The notes: a model not told the origin generated them from the letters alone. 64,000 nt of DNA from CAVVNN01 sp963749605 (GCA_963749605.1 CAVVNN010000002.1:1130819-1194818); one strand, 5' to 3'; positions 9,241 through 18,173 are shown, numbered from the stretch's first letter. A program made the numbers and translations.

Positions 9241-9370
9241 AAAGGCTTGTGGGTCCGTCGCAGCCGCAGCGCGCCAAGCGCAGCGACCGGAACAAGTGAA
9301 CGAGGATGCCGGGGTCCGTTTCTTCCCTTCCTCCGGCGATCTCAGCGGCCCGCATACGGGCGGACCGAAC

Positions 9371-9387
9371 GAACGTATTGTAATCAT
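9371..9387 (+). promoter_or_regulatory. Upstream element, short copy (GAACGTATTGT-AATCAT)
   Basis: Lies between the divergent helicase and TlpA-like genes. It is a shortened match to the element seen at 26631, 36597, 37952 and 40137, lacking the CTGC block. Its final T is 7 bases before the ATG at 9395, the same spacing as in the other copies. A promoter for a leaderless mRNA or a regulator site is possible. Confidence 0.45.
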
Positions 9388-9394
9388 CGATCAG

Positions 9395-9973
9395 ATGCCA
9401 CCGGGGCGAAACCTCTTCAGCGCGCTCTTCCTTGCCGCGGCGCTGGCGCTCGCCGCCGCCGGCTGCGGCTCCTCGAGCGGCGGCGGGGACTACGGCGGCA
9501 AGGCTCCCGACTACGCCAGAGCGCTGGCCGGTTCCCCCGCCCCGCTTGCCGCCCTGCACGCCGAAGCCGACCGCCTGCTGCCGGGAGGAACCGAGGCCTT
9601 CGAACGCCGGATCGCCGCGCTGAAGGGCTACCCGGTCGTGGTCAACATGTGGGCGTCGTGGTGCGGCCCCTGCCGCTTCGAGTTCCCCACCTTGCAGAAG
9701 CTCTCCGCCCGCTACGGCAGGCGCGTCGCCTTCCTCGGCGTCGACTCGCAGGACTCCGACGCCGCCGCCTCGACCTTCCTCGAAGAGGCGCCGGTCCCCT
9801 ACCCCAGCTACACCGATCCCGACAAGGAGATCTTCGCCGCCCTCCACGCCACTGGCCTCCCCGACACCGCCTTCTACGACCGCTCCGGCAAGCTCGTGTA
9901 CCTGAAGCAGGGCCCGTACACCGACACGAAGGAACTCGAAGCCGACGTCGAGCGCTACGCGCTGGGGTCATGA
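9395..9973 (+). CDS. TlpA/ResA-like thioredoxin-fold lipoprotein
   Basis: 192-residue exported redox protein. The N-terminus is a lipoprotein signal with lipobox LAAAGC (Cys about residue 24), a Ser/Gly linker, then a thioredoxin fold with active site WASWCGPCRFEFP near residues 86-98 and the cis-proline region GLPDTAFYDRSGKLV. Members reduce apocytochrome c or other extracytoplasmic disulfides; the ccm genes 8 kb upstream make a cytochrome role plausible but not shown. ATG at 9395 is preceded by the recurrent upstream element. Confidence 0.88.
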   Translation: MPPGRNLFSALFLAAALALAAAGCGSSSGGGDYGGKAPDYARALAGSPAPLAALHAEADRLLPGGTEAFERRIAALKGYPVVVNMWASWCGPCRFEFPTLQKLSARYGRRVAFLGVDSQDSDAAASTFLEEAPVPYPSYTDPDKEIFAALHATGLPDTAFYDRSGKLVYLKQGPYTDTKELEADVERYALGS

Positions 9974-9980
9974 TGTACCT

Positions 9981-10439
9981 ATGACCGCGGAGATAGTCCT
10001 CCTGCTGGTGCTCGCCCTGGTGCTCTTCGTCGCCGAGGCCCATGTGCCGAGCGGGATCCTCGGCATCCTCGGGATCGGCGCGCTCCTCGGCGCCGGGCTG
10101 ATCTACCGCCACGAGGGGCATAGCCTGCCGGTCGTCGTCATCGTCGCCGTCGCCCTGCTGTTCGGTGGCCTCGTCCTGTTCGCAGCGCGCAAAGTGCTCC
10201 ACGCCTACCGCAACGAGCCGGTCCGCACCGGCTATGAGGAGATGGCGGGGGCGACGGCGGAGGTCCGCTCCCCCCTCGATCCCGAGGGTCAGGTGTTCCT
10301 GCAGGGGGCGGTCTGGCACGCCCGCCTGCGCGGCGGCGAGGGCCCGGTCACCGTGGGGGATAGAGTCCGGGTCGAGTCGGTCGACGGCCTGACCCTGGTG
10401 GTCCGTCCCGAAGCCGCAACCGAGGAAGGAGCGAACTAG
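9981..10439 (+). CDS. NfeD-like membrane protein
   Basis: 152 residues: three or four hydrophobic helices (residues 1-70) followed by an OB-fold-like C-terminal domain (GATAEVRSPLDPEGQVFLQGAVWHA, where GxVxxxG-type residues and the W are typical of NfeD). Short NfeD proteins pair with SPFH/stomatin proteins, and the slipin gene follows with no gap. Probably acts with it in membrane microdomain organisation or protein quality control. Confidence 0.84.
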   Translation: MTAEIVLLLVLALVLFVAEAHVPSGILGILGIGALLGAGLIYRHEGHSLPVVVIVAVALLFGGLVLFAARKVLHAYRNEPVRTGYEEMAGATAEVRSPLDPEGQVFLQGAVWHARLRGGEGPVTVGDRVRVESVDGLTLVVRPEAATEEGAN

Positions 10440-11285
10440 GTGGCAGCGCTGATCGCAGTGGCCGTGGTTCTGGCAATCCTCCTCGTCGTCCTCTTCGCCT
10501 CGGTGCGGATCCTGCGCGAGTACGAACGCGGCGTCATCTTCCGCCTCGGCCGCTTGATCGCCCAAAAGGGGCCCGGGCTGATTCTGCTGATCCCGTTCGT
10601 CGACCGCATGGTCAAGGTCGACCTGCGGACGGTGACGCTCAACATCCCGCCGCAGGAGGTGATCACCCGCGACAACGTCCCCGCCGGCGTCAACGCGGTC
10701 GCCTACTTCCGCGTGATCGACCCGCGCAAGGCGATCACGGAGGTCGAAAACTTCCTCCTCGCCACCTCGCAGATCTCGCAGACGGCGCTGCGCTCCGTAC
10801 TCGGCAAGGCCGAGTTCGACCAGCTCCTCTCCGAGCGCGAGCGGCTCAACGAGGAGCTGCAGAAGATCATCGACGAGTCGACCGAGCCCTGGGGCGTGAA
10901 GGTGACCGCGGTCGAGATCAAGGACGTCGAGATCCCCGAACAGATGCAGCGGGCGATCGCGCGCCAGGCCGAGGCCGAGCGCGAGCGGCGCGCCAAGATC
11001 ATCAACTCCGAGGGCGAGTTCCAGGCCGCGCAGAAGCTCACCGACGCCGCCGACATCATCAGCACCAACCCGGCCTCGCTCCAGCTCCGCTACCTGCAGA
11101 CGCTGCTGGAAATCGGCAGCAACCAGAACACCACCGTCGTCTTCCCGCTGCCGATGGACATGATCGAGCCGTTCCTCGGCAGAGCCGACCACAAGACCGG
11201 GGGAAGCAAAGCCAAAGCCCCCAAGCCCCCGGCCCCGCCGGAGCCGCCGCCGCTGCCCGACGACCTCCCCCCCTCCCGGTCCTGA
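10440..11285 (+). CDS. SPFH/Band-7 slipin (stomatin-like) protein
   Basis: 281 residues: an N-terminal membrane hairpin (AVVLAILLVVLFASV), then the SPFH domain with EYERGVIFRLGR, GPGLILLIPFVDRMVKVDLR and PPQEVITRDNVPAGVNAVAYFRV, followed by an Ala/Glu-rich coiled coil (ARQAEAERERRAKIINSEGE) and a Pro-rich tail. GTG start directly follows the nfeD-like stop. The two genes form the classic NfeD/slipin operon. Confidence 0.92.
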   Translation: MAALIAVAVVLAILLVVLFASVRILREYERGVIFRLGRLIAQKGPGLILLIPFVDRMVKVDLRTVTLNIPPQEVITRDNVPAGVNAVAYFRVIDPRKAITEVENFLLATSQISQTALRSVLGKAEFDQLLSERERLNEELQKIIDESTEPWGVKVTAVEIKDVEIPEQMQRAIARQAEAERERRAKIINSEGEFQAAQKLTDAADIISTNPASLQLRYLQTLLEIGSNQNTTVVFPLPMDMIEPFLGRADHKTGGSKAKAPKPPAPPEPPPLPDDLPPSRS

Positions 11286-11320
11286 GCGCTCCCGAAATTC
11301 GCATCGACCAGCTTTCGGGC

Positions 11321-12340
11321 TTGCGGGCGATCCTCGCCCCCGGCCGCGCCGAGCGGCCGGAGGGGTTCACCGCCCCGCGGAGCGAGCCGAAGGGGCCGGA
11401 GGGGTGCCCGTTCTGCGAGGGGCAGGAGGGGCGCACGCCGCCGGAGGTCTATGCGGTGCGGCCGGGCGGCGGCGGGCCGGACGCGCCCGGGTGGACGAGC
11501 CGCGTCGTGCCGAACCTCTACCCGGCGCTGGCCGAGCAGCCGGTGGAGGAGGGGCCGGGGGACGGGACGGCCGCTGAGGCGGGAGCATTCGCCAGCGGCG
11601 GCGATCCGCTGCTGGAGTCGCGCCGCGCCGGCGAGCCCGACCTCTTCTCCTCGCGCCCGGCGAGCGGCGCCCACGAGGTGATCGTCAACGCCCCCGAGCA
11701 CGTGACCGCGATGGCCGAGCTGAGCGAGGAGCGCTTCGCCGGCGCCGTCGAGACCTGGCGCGAGCGGATGCGCGCCCACTCGGGAGCCTCCTACGTGCAG
11801 CTGATCCTCAACGAGGGCGGCGGCGCCGGCGCCTCGCTCGAGCACACCCACGCCCAGCTCTACGCGCTGCCCTTCGTGCCGGCCGCGGTCGCACGGGAGC
11901 GGGAGCGCTTCGGCGCCTACCGCGAACGCACCGCGGGCGGCGGGCTGCTCAGCGACGTCCTGGTCGAGGAGGTGCGCCGCCGCGAGCGGCTGGTCGCGAT
12001 CGACGAGGAGGCGGCGCTGATCTGCCCCTGGGCCTCGCGCTCGCCGTTCGAGCTGCGGGTGGCGCCGCGCCGCGAGGCCGCCCGTTTCGAGCAGGACGAG
12101 ACCGGGGCCGCGATGATCCGCACCGCGCTGCGGGCGCTCGCCGAGCGCTTCGGCAGCCCGCCCGAGCTGAACCTCTGGGTCCGCACCGCCCCCCGCGGCG
12201 CCGAGCACTTCCACTGGCACGTGGACATCGCCCCCCGGCTGAGCGTGAAGGCCGGCTTCGAGCTCGGCACCGGCGTCGACATCAACACCTACCCCCCAGA
12301 GCGCGCGGCGGCGGACCTGCGGGACTGTCTCCCCGGGTAG
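11321..12340 (+). CDS. galT: Galactose-1-phosphate uridylyltransferase-like HIT-superfamily protein
   Basis: 339 residues from TTG 11321. Shows a Cys pair CPFCEGQEGRTP, the nucleotidyl-His motif HTHAQLYALP and HFHWHVDIAPRL, all as in GalT-type enzymes that exchange UMP between sugar phosphates. The reading frame continues upstream through IRIDQLSG to a CTG at 11282, and this resembles the family N-terminus, so translation may begin there, overlapping the slipin stop. Substrate is not certain: no galK or galE is nearby. Confidence 0.84.
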   Translation: MRAILAPGRAERPEGFTAPRSEPKGPEGCPFCEGQEGRTPPEVYAVRPGGGGPDAPGWTSRVVPNLYPALAEQPVEEGPGDGTAAEAGAFASGGDPLLESRRAGEPDLFSSRPASGAHEVIVNAPEHVTAMAELSEERFAGAVETWRERMRAHSGASYVQLILNEGGGAGASLEHTHAQLYALPFVPAAVARERERFGAYRERTAGGGLLSDVLVEEVRRRERLVAIDEEAALICPWASRSPFELRVAPRREAARFEQDETGAAMIRTALRALAERFGSPPELNLWVRTAPRGAEHFHWHVDIAPRLSVKAGFELGTGVDINTYPPERAAADLRDCLPG

Positions 12341-12351
12341 GGTCGTCGAGG

Positions 12352-12981
12352 ATGCCGCCAAACCCGCGCCCGATCCCCCGTTTCATCGCCGACAGCACCC
12401 AGGAGGGGATTCCCCATGGGCGTTTCGCGGAGCGGCTGGCGGAGGCGTTCGGGAAGGCCTGCGCGGAGCTGGAGGACCTGCCCGCAGGAGTCGAGGTTCC
12501 CGCCGAGATCGCCTGGTTCCCAGAGCGCGCCTGGGGCGGGCGGGTCTGGGTGCCGGCGTCGGCGCACGCCGACGGACCCGAGGGAACGCTGGAGCTGTTC
12601 GGCCACGTCTCCTACGTGCTGCCGCCCGGCGGCGAGCCGTCCGACTTCCAGGCCAAGGCCGACTTCACCGACGTGCTCGCCGAGGACAACCCGGACTGGC
12701 GCATCGACCTCAACGACGACGTGATCGGGCGCTGGCGAGGCGAGAACGGCCGGGCCGGCGCGGTGACACTGGTCTGGGGCCGCCCCCTCGTCCACGGCGC
12801 CGTCGCCGCCACCGCCGAGCTCGACGCGGAGACAGTCGACCAGGAAGTCGTCTCCCAGGAGCGCTTCACCCTGATCGCCCTCGACGCCCTCGAGGGCTAC
12901 GGCGACGATGTCTTCATGCAGGTGAAGCTGTGGAGCCGCCGCGCCCAGGAGCTGGCCGCGGAGAGCCTCTACGCCGCCTGA
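12352..12981 (+). CDS. Conserved-looking protein of unknown function
   Basis: 209-residue soluble acidic protein with no motif I recognise (for example RVWVPASAHADGPEGTLELFGHVSYV). A TAGGGT -10-like hexamer overlapping the preceding stop codon lies 8 bases before the ATG, suggesting its own leaderless transcript. Good coding bias and a clean end before the tRNA argue that it is real. No function proposed. Confidence 0.75.
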   Translation: MPPNPRPIPRFIADSTQEGIPHGRFAERLAEAFGKACAELEDLPAGVEVPAEIAWFPERAWGGRVWVPASAHADGPEGTLELFGHVSYVLPPGGEPSDFQAKADFTDVLAEDNPDWRIDLNDDVIGRWRGENGRAGAVTLVWGRPLVHGAVAATAELDAETVDQEVVSQERFTLIALDALEGYGDDVFMQVKLWSRRAQELAAESLYAA

Positions 12982-13016
12982 CCCCCAACAAAAGGGCCTA
13001 CGATGAGCCCCGGTCG

Positions 13017-13090
13017 GCCCCGATAGCTCAGCCGGATAGAGCGATCCCCTCCTAAGGGATAGGCCGCTGGTTCGAATCCAGCTCGGGGCA
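13017..13090 (+). tRNA. tRNA-Arg (anticodon CCT)
   Basis: Cloverleaf is complete: acceptor GCCCCGA pairs with TCGGGGC, D arm GCTC/GAGC, anticodon stem ATCCC/GGGAT around loop CTCCTAA (anticodon CCT, decoding AGG), and T arm GCTGG-TTCGAAT-CCAGC. Discriminator base is A at 13090 and CCA is not encoded. I saw no second copy of its 3' end in the window, so no sign of an integration event. Confidence 0.94.
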
Positions 13091-13121
13091 TGTGCTGTGA
13101 GCTAGGCCAATGTCAGAGCCA

Positions 13122-13127
13122 TATAAT
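13122..13127 (+). promoter_or_regulatory. Consensus -10 hexamer TATAAT before a probable leaderless gene
   Basis: A perfect TATAAT, rare in this GC-rich DNA, ends 7 bases before the ATG at 13135. With normal -10 to start-site spacing the mRNA would begin at the AUG. No convincing -35 is visible 17 bases upstream. Confidence 0.6.
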
Positions 13128-13134
13128 CGCTGCA

Positions 13135-13737
13135 ATGGAGGCTGGGGAGCCAGGGAAAGAGTCGGCTGAGCCGGTGCCCAAACAGGTGAACCGGCGCAAA
13201 TTGTTGCGCTGGGGGATCGTCGCCTTGGCGATGATCGTGGGGGTGATCGCCTGGCTGGCGACGCGCGACAACGGCGACGGCTCATCCGAACCTGCGCCTG
13301 CCGAAGCTGTCGCTCCACGAATCGTCACCGTGGCGGAACTGCGGGAAGCTGCCGTGACGCTGGGCCAGCCGATCTACTGGGCCGGTCCAATGGCCGGAAA
13401 AGAGCTTGAGCTGAGCGAACTGGGCGAAGGCGGCGTCCAGGTTCTCTACCTGCCCAAAGGCGCCGAAGTGGGAGAACAACCCGATGCCTACTTCTTCACC
13501 GTCGGCAGCTACCCGCTGCCCGATCCCGCCGCGGCCTTGGAAGGCTTCGCCAAGCGGCCTGGGACCGTCGTGCACCGCTCGCCCGACGGTCGCGAGGTCT
13601 TTGTCAGCAAGCAGAGGCCGGCCAATGTCTACTTCGCCAGCCCCGACAACAGCGTTCAGGTCGAGGTCTACGACCCCTCGTCCGGCAAGCGGGCGTTGAG
13701 CCTCGCCCTCTCGGGCCAGGTCAGCCCGGCAAACTGA
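13135..13737 (+). CDS. Membrane-anchored protein of unknown function
   Basis: 200 residues: acidic N-terminus, one membrane helix (LLRWGIVALAMIVGVIAWLA), a Glu/Pro/Ala linker and an extracytoplasmic domain of about 140 residues (QPIYWAGPMAGKELELSEL, VHRSPDGREVFVSKQRP). I do not recognise the domain. The ATG at 13135 is chosen because it sits 7 bases behind a TATAAT; the open frame starts 15 codons earlier inside the tRNA end. Followed after 27 bases by a large membrane protein gene. Confidence 0.77.
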   Translation: MEAGEPGKESAEPVPKQVNRRKLLRWGIVALAMIVGVIAWLATRDNGDGSSEPAPAEAVAPRIVTVAELREAAVTLGQPIYWAGPMAGKELELSELGEGGVQVLYLPKGAEVGEQPDAYFFTVGSYPLPDPAAALEGFAKRPGTVVHRSPDGREVFVSKQRPANVYFASPDNSVQVEVYDPSSGKRALSLALSGQVSPAN

Positions 13738-13764
13738 GCCGGGACGGATAGGAATCGAAGCACG

Positions 13765-16062
13765 ATGAGCCTGCTCGTCGCCTGGATCGTCTACCCGCTG
13801 ATCCTGGCGGCGCTTTGCGGCGGGGTCGGGTTGCTGGTCGACGCGCTCTGCAGGCAACGGCTGCCTGGTTCGCTGGTCCTGCCCACCGGGCTGGCGGGGA
13901 TCGTCGTCGTCGGCCAGTTCACGACGCTCAGCGACGCGACGGCTGAGCTGACCGTCCCGGTCGTCGTGGTGCTCGCGGTGCTTGGCGCCGGATTCTCGCT
14001 GCCCTGGCGCTTCGGCCGCCTCAGTTGGTGGGCGACCGGCGCCGCACTCGCCGTCTTCGCAGTCTTCGCGACGCCGGTCGTCCTCTCCGGCGAGCCCACC
14101 TTCGCCGGCTACATCAAACTCGACGACACCTCCACCTGGCTGGCGCTGACCGACCGCGTCATGGAACACGGCCGCAGCCTCGCCGGGCTCGAACCGTCGA
14201 CCTACCAGGCAACCCTCAACGCCAACCTGCCCTCCGGCTACCCGGTCGGCGTCTTCCTCCCCTTCGGCACGGCGCAGAAGCTGGTCGGTGGAGATCTCGC
14301 CTGGGTCTTCCAGCCCTACCTCTCCTTCCTCGCGGCGATGCTCTCGCTCTGCCTCTGGCAGATCGTCGGAGGGATCCTGCGCCGCCCCAGCCTGCGCGCG
14401 CTTGCCGTCTTCGTCGCCTCCCAGCCGGCCCTGCTGTTCGGCTACGCGCTGTGGGGCGGAGTGAAGGAGCTGGGGGCGGCGGTCTTCGTAGCGCTCGCCG
14501 CGGCGCTGGCGCCGGCGGTCGTGCGTGCCGGCGCCCTGCGCCGTGAGGCCGCCGTGCTCGCCCTCGCCGCTGGGGCCCTGGTCGGCGTGCTCAGCGTCGG
14601 CGGGCTGGTCTGGCTGGGACCGATGCTGCTGGTTCTGGCGATTCTCGCCGTGCATAACCTGGGCCGCCGAGACGCCGCTCTACAGGCGCTCTCCTTCGCC
14701 GTCGCGGTGGCGGTGTTCTCAGTGCCGATCCTGATCGCCGGCGGCTTCAGCCCCTTCCAGTCGGGGCTGACCAAGGAAAGCGAGCTGGGCAACCTGATCG
14801 GGCCGCTCAACCCGTTTCAGGCGCTCGGCATCTGGCCCAGCGGCGACTTTCGCATCGACCCCTCTCTCACCGTGCCGAGCGTGATCCTGATCGCCCTCGG
14901 CATCTTCGCGGCGCTGTTCGGCCTCTGGGCGGCGTGGCGCAGGCGCAGCGTCGCGACGCTCCTCTTTGCGAGCAGCCTGCTCGCCTGCGCGGCAATCGTC
15001 GTCGTCGGCTCGCCCTGGGTGGGTGGCAAGGCGCTCGCCACCGCTGCCCCCGCGGCACTCTCGCTGGCGATCGCCGGGGCCATCGTCGCCCTTCGAACCG
15101 ACCGCCTCGCCGGCGCCGCCCTGATCGCCGTCGTCGCTGGCGGCGTGCTCTGGTCCAATGTCCTCGCCTACGGGGGCGTCAGCCTCGCCCCTTACGAGCA
15201 GCTCGCGGAACTGGAGAGCATCGGCAAGGAATTCGCCGGCCAGGGCCCGGCGCTGATGACCGAATACAACCCCTACGGCGCCCGCCACTTCCTGCGCAAC
15301 CTGGATGGCGAAAGCGCCTCGGAGTTGCGGGACCGCGTGGTGCCACTGCGGGATGGAAGCGCCGCTGAAAAGGGCGCCGCGGTCGACACCGACGAATTGG
15401 ATCTCAACGGCCTGCTCGAATTCCGCACCCTGGTCCTGCGCCGCTCGCCGGTGCGCAGCCGGCCACCCTCGCCCTACCGTCTCGTGCGCGCGGGCCGCTA
15501 CTACGAGGTTTGGCAGCGGCCACTGGAACCCTCCTCCGGGATCCCCGAACACCAGCCCTATGGCGAAGACGACGAACCTGTGGCGGTGCCGCACTGCGAC
15601 GAAATCAACGGCCTCGGCCTGCTCGCCCTCCAGCACCAAATGCAGAACGTCCGTCTGATTGCCGCTCGCCACGCTCCGGTCTACGATGCGACCGACGGCA
15701 CGCTGCGCATACCGCGCGCCGGCGTCTACGCCGCCTGGCTGAAGGGATCGGCTCGCGGCAACGTCGAACTGTATGTCGATGGACGTAAGGTCGGCGAAGC
15801 GCGCCAGCAGCTCGAGAACGACGGCGGCTTCATCGAACTGGGTGAAACCCGCCTGAGCGAGGGAACCCATCACGCCGAACTGCACTTCGGGGGCGCCGAC
15901 CTGCACCCCGGCAGCGGCGGCTTCCCCCGCCCCGAAACAGGCCCACTCCTATTCGCACCGGCCGGCGATGAGTCAGGCGAACTCGTCTCCGTGCCAGTCG
16001 CGGAATCGAACCGTCTCTGCGGCAAGCCCTGGGACTGGATCGAGGCGGTGGGGTCCGGCTGA
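13765..16062 (+). CDS. Large polytopic membrane protein, possible GT-C-like family
   Basis: 765 residues. Residues 1 to about 480 form some 11-13 membrane helices; the remainder is a soluble, probably extracytoplasmic domain ending in a jelly-roll-like stretch (GNVELYVDGRKVGEARQQL, THHAELHFGG). Between early helices lies a loop LDDTSTWLALTDRVMEHG, with acidic residues placed as in the first loop of GT-C glycosyltransferases and related envelope polysaccharide proteins. That likeness is only in layout; no glycosyltransferase motif is proven. Likely envelope function. Confidence 0.8.
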   Translation: MSLLVAWIVYPLILAALCGGVGLLVDALCRQRLPGSLVLPTGLAGIVVVGQFTTLSDATAELTVPVVVVLAVLGAGFSLPWRFGRLSWWATGAALAVFAVFATPVVLSGEPTFAGYIKLDDTSTWLALTDRVMEHGRSLAGLEPSTYQATLNANLPSGYPVGVFLPFGTAQKLVGGDLAWVFQPYLSFLAAMLSLCLWQIVGGILRRPSLRALAVFVASQPALLFGYALWGGVKELGAAVFVALAAALAPAVVRAGALRREAAVLALAAGALVGVLSVGGLVWLGPMLLVLAILAVHNLGRRDAALQALSFAVAVAVFSVPILIAGGFSPFQSGLTKESELGNLIGPLNPFQALGIWPSGDFRIDPSLTVPSVILIALGIFAALFGLWAAWRRRSVATLLFASSLLACAAIVVVGSPWVGGKALATAAPAALSLAIAGAIVALRTDRLAGAALIAVVAGGVLWSNVLAYGGVSLAPYEQLAELESIGKEFAGQGPALMTEYNPYGARHFLRNLDGESASELRDRVVPLRDGSAAEKGAAVDTDELDLNGLLEFRTLVLRRSPVRSRPPSPYRLVRAGRYYEVWQRPLEPSSGIPEHQPYGEDDEPVAVPHCDEINGLGLLALQHQMQNVRLIAARHAPVYDATDGTLRIPRAGVYAAWLKGSARGNVELYVDGRKVGEARQQLENDGGFIELGETRLSEGTHHAELHFGGADLHPGSGGFPRPETGPLLFAPAGDESGELVSVPVAESNRLCGKPWDWIEAVGSG

Positions 16063-16087
16063 GGACCCCAGCGGACACCGGCAGCGC

Positions 16088-16834
16088 TCAGGACAGCGCA
16101 ACGCCGGCTAGAGCGGCCACCTTCCAGGCACCGTTTTCCTGTTTCATCGGCATCGCGTAGACGGTCTTGTCGGGGCCGTAGTAGATGAGGAAGGACTGCT
16201 CGCCTTTCCGGCGGAGGCTGCCAGCATCGACGGTGGTGATTTCCCGCTGCACCGCTGCGGGCAGTGGCCGCGTGAAGGCCTTGAGGACCGGGGCGCAGCC
16301 CTGGCCTTTGAGCTGCGACGACTGCGAAGCGAGTTTTTCGAGCTGTTCGACGTTCGACTTGGCCAGGTAGGAGCAGGCAGTCGACCAGTCTTCTTTGGCG
16401 CGGGCAACGTAGAAGCCGTGCACCGCTTCCGCCGCTTCCCGGAGTTCCGATTCGTCGCTCTCCGAACCGAATTCCTGGATGCTGTTGTCGCCGCCCTTGG
16501 TGCGGAACTGCCCGGAGCCGCCACCCGACACCTTCAGGGGAGTCGCGACGTCCTTTGCCGCCGATCCGCCAGAGTCGTTGCTGCTGCCGCTCTGCTTGGA
16601 GCTCGCGCCGCCGGAGTCGGACTTCTTGCTCGCGCCCCCAGCGGTCGCGGTCGCTCCGCCTTCCTTCTGGGTGGAGGTCTTTTCCGCGGCGGTCGAGCCC
16701 GTGGTCGATGTCGAGCTTCCACTGCCGCCGCAGGCGGCAAGCAGCACCGCCGCAAACGCGGCGGCGACAAGCGCGGCGATCGGCCGTGTCCCTCCCCTGC
16801 TCACCGGCGGCGATTGTATTGGGCGGGTACTCAC
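16088..16834 (-). CDS. Ser/Gly-rich lipoprotein, paralogue of the gene at 48753
   Basis: 248 residues: signal with lipobox LLAACG, a 90-residue low-complexity Ser/Thr/Gly/Lys linker, then a domain beginning DNSIQEFGSE and continuing AVHGFYVARAKEDWSTACSY ... IYYGPDKTVYAMPMKQENG. The same order of parts occurs in the protein at 48753. GTG start at 16834 overlaps the upstream stop (GTGA); GTG 16804 is less likely. Third gene of a coupled operon of exported proteins. The domain resembles a small NTF2-like fold, but I cannot assign a role. Confidence 0.82.
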   Translation of the reverse strand: MSTRPIQSPPVSRGGTRPIAALVAAAFAAVLLAACGGSGSSTSTTGSTAAEKTSTQKEGGATATAGGASKKSDSGGASSKQSGSSNDSGGSAAKDVATPLKVSGGGSGQFRTKGGDNSIQEFGSESDESELREAAEAVHGFYVARAKEDWSTACSYLAKSNVEQLEKLASQSSQLKGQGCAPVLKAFTRPLPAAVQREITTVDAGSLRRKGEQSFLIYYGPDKTVYAMPMKQENGAWKVAALAGVALS

Positions 16835-17619
16835 CCCCGCACCTCGCAGCGTCGCGCCACCGACGTGGTCAGCCGGCTGCCGCTGTCGAAGCCGTAGGTG
16901 GCCTTGGCGAAGGGGAAGAAGGCGCTGGCGAAGCCGTCCGGGGCGGTGCAGGCGGCGGAGACGTAGGAGCGGCGGGCGCCGCGGTAGGTGTAGGTGCGGC
17001 GCAGGGTCATGTCGAAGTGGGTGATGTAGGCCCAGTTCTGGGCGGTGGGCGGCAGGGTGGTGCTCATCACGGTGCCGAAGACGCCCCTGTGCCTGCTGAG
17101 GCGGAAGGTAAGGACGAAGGCCCCCGGCGGGTCTCGGACGTAGGCCTGGGCGAGGATCAGCTTGTGACCGTGCTTCGTAGGGCCGTTGAAGGCAAGGAGC
17201 TTTGCCTTGAGCGAGAAGACCGGCTGGCCGGGGAGCCGTACCTGCACGGTGACGTGGCCCGAGCCGACCAGCGCCCGGCCGCAGATCGCCCGCGCCCCGT
17301 CTTCGGTGGCGGGCTGGATCGTCTTGACCTGGCAGGTCGGCAGGCCGCGGTCGAAGAGTCGGCCCTGGCGGTTGATCGCGACCGAAATCGTGCGCAGTTG
17401 GGGCAGCTGATCGTCGTTGCCGCTGGCGCTTTTCACGTTGCCGGCGACCCGAACCGCGACCGGGACCACCGTCTTGCGCGGCAACCTGGTCGGCGAGAGG
17501 CCGCCGTCGAAGGAGACGACGAGGTCGCCTTCCTTGCTCAGCTCGGCACTGGCGGGGATGCTGGCGCAAAGCAGGAGCGCGGCGGCGGCGATGAGGAGCC
17601 TTGCGGCTCGCGCACTCAA
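16831..17619 (-). CDS. Exported protein, paralogue of the gene at 21891
   Basis: 262 residues: Sec signal ending IPASA, then a beta-rich domain with GDLVVSFDGGLSPTRLPR, VAINRQGRLFDRGLPTC, RAICGRALVGSGHV, LLAFNG and a C-terminal RRTYTYRGARRSY motif with a Cys pair (AACTAPDGF ... RRCEVRG). The 21891 protein has exactly the same length and the same motif series, so they are paralogues. TTG start at 17619 overlaps the upstream stop (TTGA). Function unknown. Confidence 0.86.
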   Translation of the reverse strand: MSARAARLLIAAAALLLCASIPASAELSKEGDLVVSFDGGLSPTRLPRKTVVPVAVRVAGNVKSASGNDDQLPQLRTISVAINRQGRLFDRGLPTCQVKTIQPATEDGARAICGRALVGSGHVTVQVRLPGQPVFSLKAKLLAFNGPTKHGHKLILAQAYVRDPPGAFVLTFRLSRHRGVFGTVMSTTLPPTAQNWAYITHFDMTLRRTYTYRGARRSYVSAACTAPDGFASAFFPFAKATYGFDSGSRLTTSVARRCEVRG

Positions 17620-18113
17620 CCGAACCTCGAGGGATCGATGCGGCAGTAGTCGAAGCCGAAGCCGAGCACCGTGTTGTTGGCGAGGTTGGAGTTGTGGTTG
17701 AGATCCACCGAATAGGATTCCGCCTTGTGCTTGTCGTCGGCGGCGAGGGCGCGGCCGACCTTCTGGATCAGGTTCTTCTCGCCGCGCAGGTAACCCAGCC
17801 ACTTGCCGAGCCTGGCTTCGTCGGCCGTCGGCCGGGGAACGGCTTCGATCTGGCGGATCGTCTTGGCGAAGGCCGTCGCGGCGCGGAAGAAGTGATTCGA
17901 GGCCTGCTTCAGCTTGCCCGCCTTCACCTGGCCTTTGGCGCCCTTGAAGATGCGTTTGTTGGCGGTCACGTTCGTCTTGCAGACCGGCTCGACCCGGGCG
18001 ACATATTCTTCGCGGCTGAGTTCGGCGGCGCCGGCGAGGGGAACCGCCGCCGCCAGCAGCACCGCCACGGCGGCGGCTGCCGGCCCCAGCCTCTTCCCCT
18101 GCGTCCTCTTCAT
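17616..18113 (-). CDS. Exported helical protein of unknown function
   Basis: 165 residues: Sec signal (AAVAVLLAAAVPLAGAAE), then a mainly helical Lys/Ala-rich domain with two cysteines (EPVCKTN near the start, DYCRIDP at the end) that could form a disulfide. First gene of the operon 18113 to 16088; its stop overlaps the next start. Family not recognised. Confidence 0.84.
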   Translation of the reverse strand: MKRTQGKRLGPAAAAVAVLLAAAVPLAGAAELSREEYVARVEPVCKTNVTANKRIFKGAKGQVKAGKLKQASNHFFRAATAFAKTIRQIEAVPRPTADEARLGKWLGYLRGEKNLIQKVGRALAADDKHKAESYSVDLNHNSNLANNTVLGFGFDYCRIDPSRFG

Positions 18114-18132
18114 CTCAAAAGCCTCCCGGTCT

Positions 18133-18173
18133 CATTGTCCCTGGCCCATTTCCCTGGCCGATTGTCCCTGGCC
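18133..18173. repeat. Three short tandem copies of a TCCCTGGCC unit
   Basis: Units of 14, 13 and 14 bases, each ATTGTCCCTGGCC or ATTTCCCTGGCC, lie end to end in the gap between the exported-protein operon and the MMPL gene. The unit lies upstream of the 18113 start codon on the minus strand, so it could be an operator or simply slippage. Confidence 0.85.

Noticed and set aside
9241..9387. Extension of the helicase start to the ATG at 9387
   Set aside because: The extra 49 codons lie over the divergent promoter region and conserved element, and read as low-quality sequence with stray Cys/Arg.
13017..13090. tRNA-Arg as an integration site of a genomic island
   Set aside because: No repeat of its 3' end and no integrase were found; the downstream genes have normal composition.
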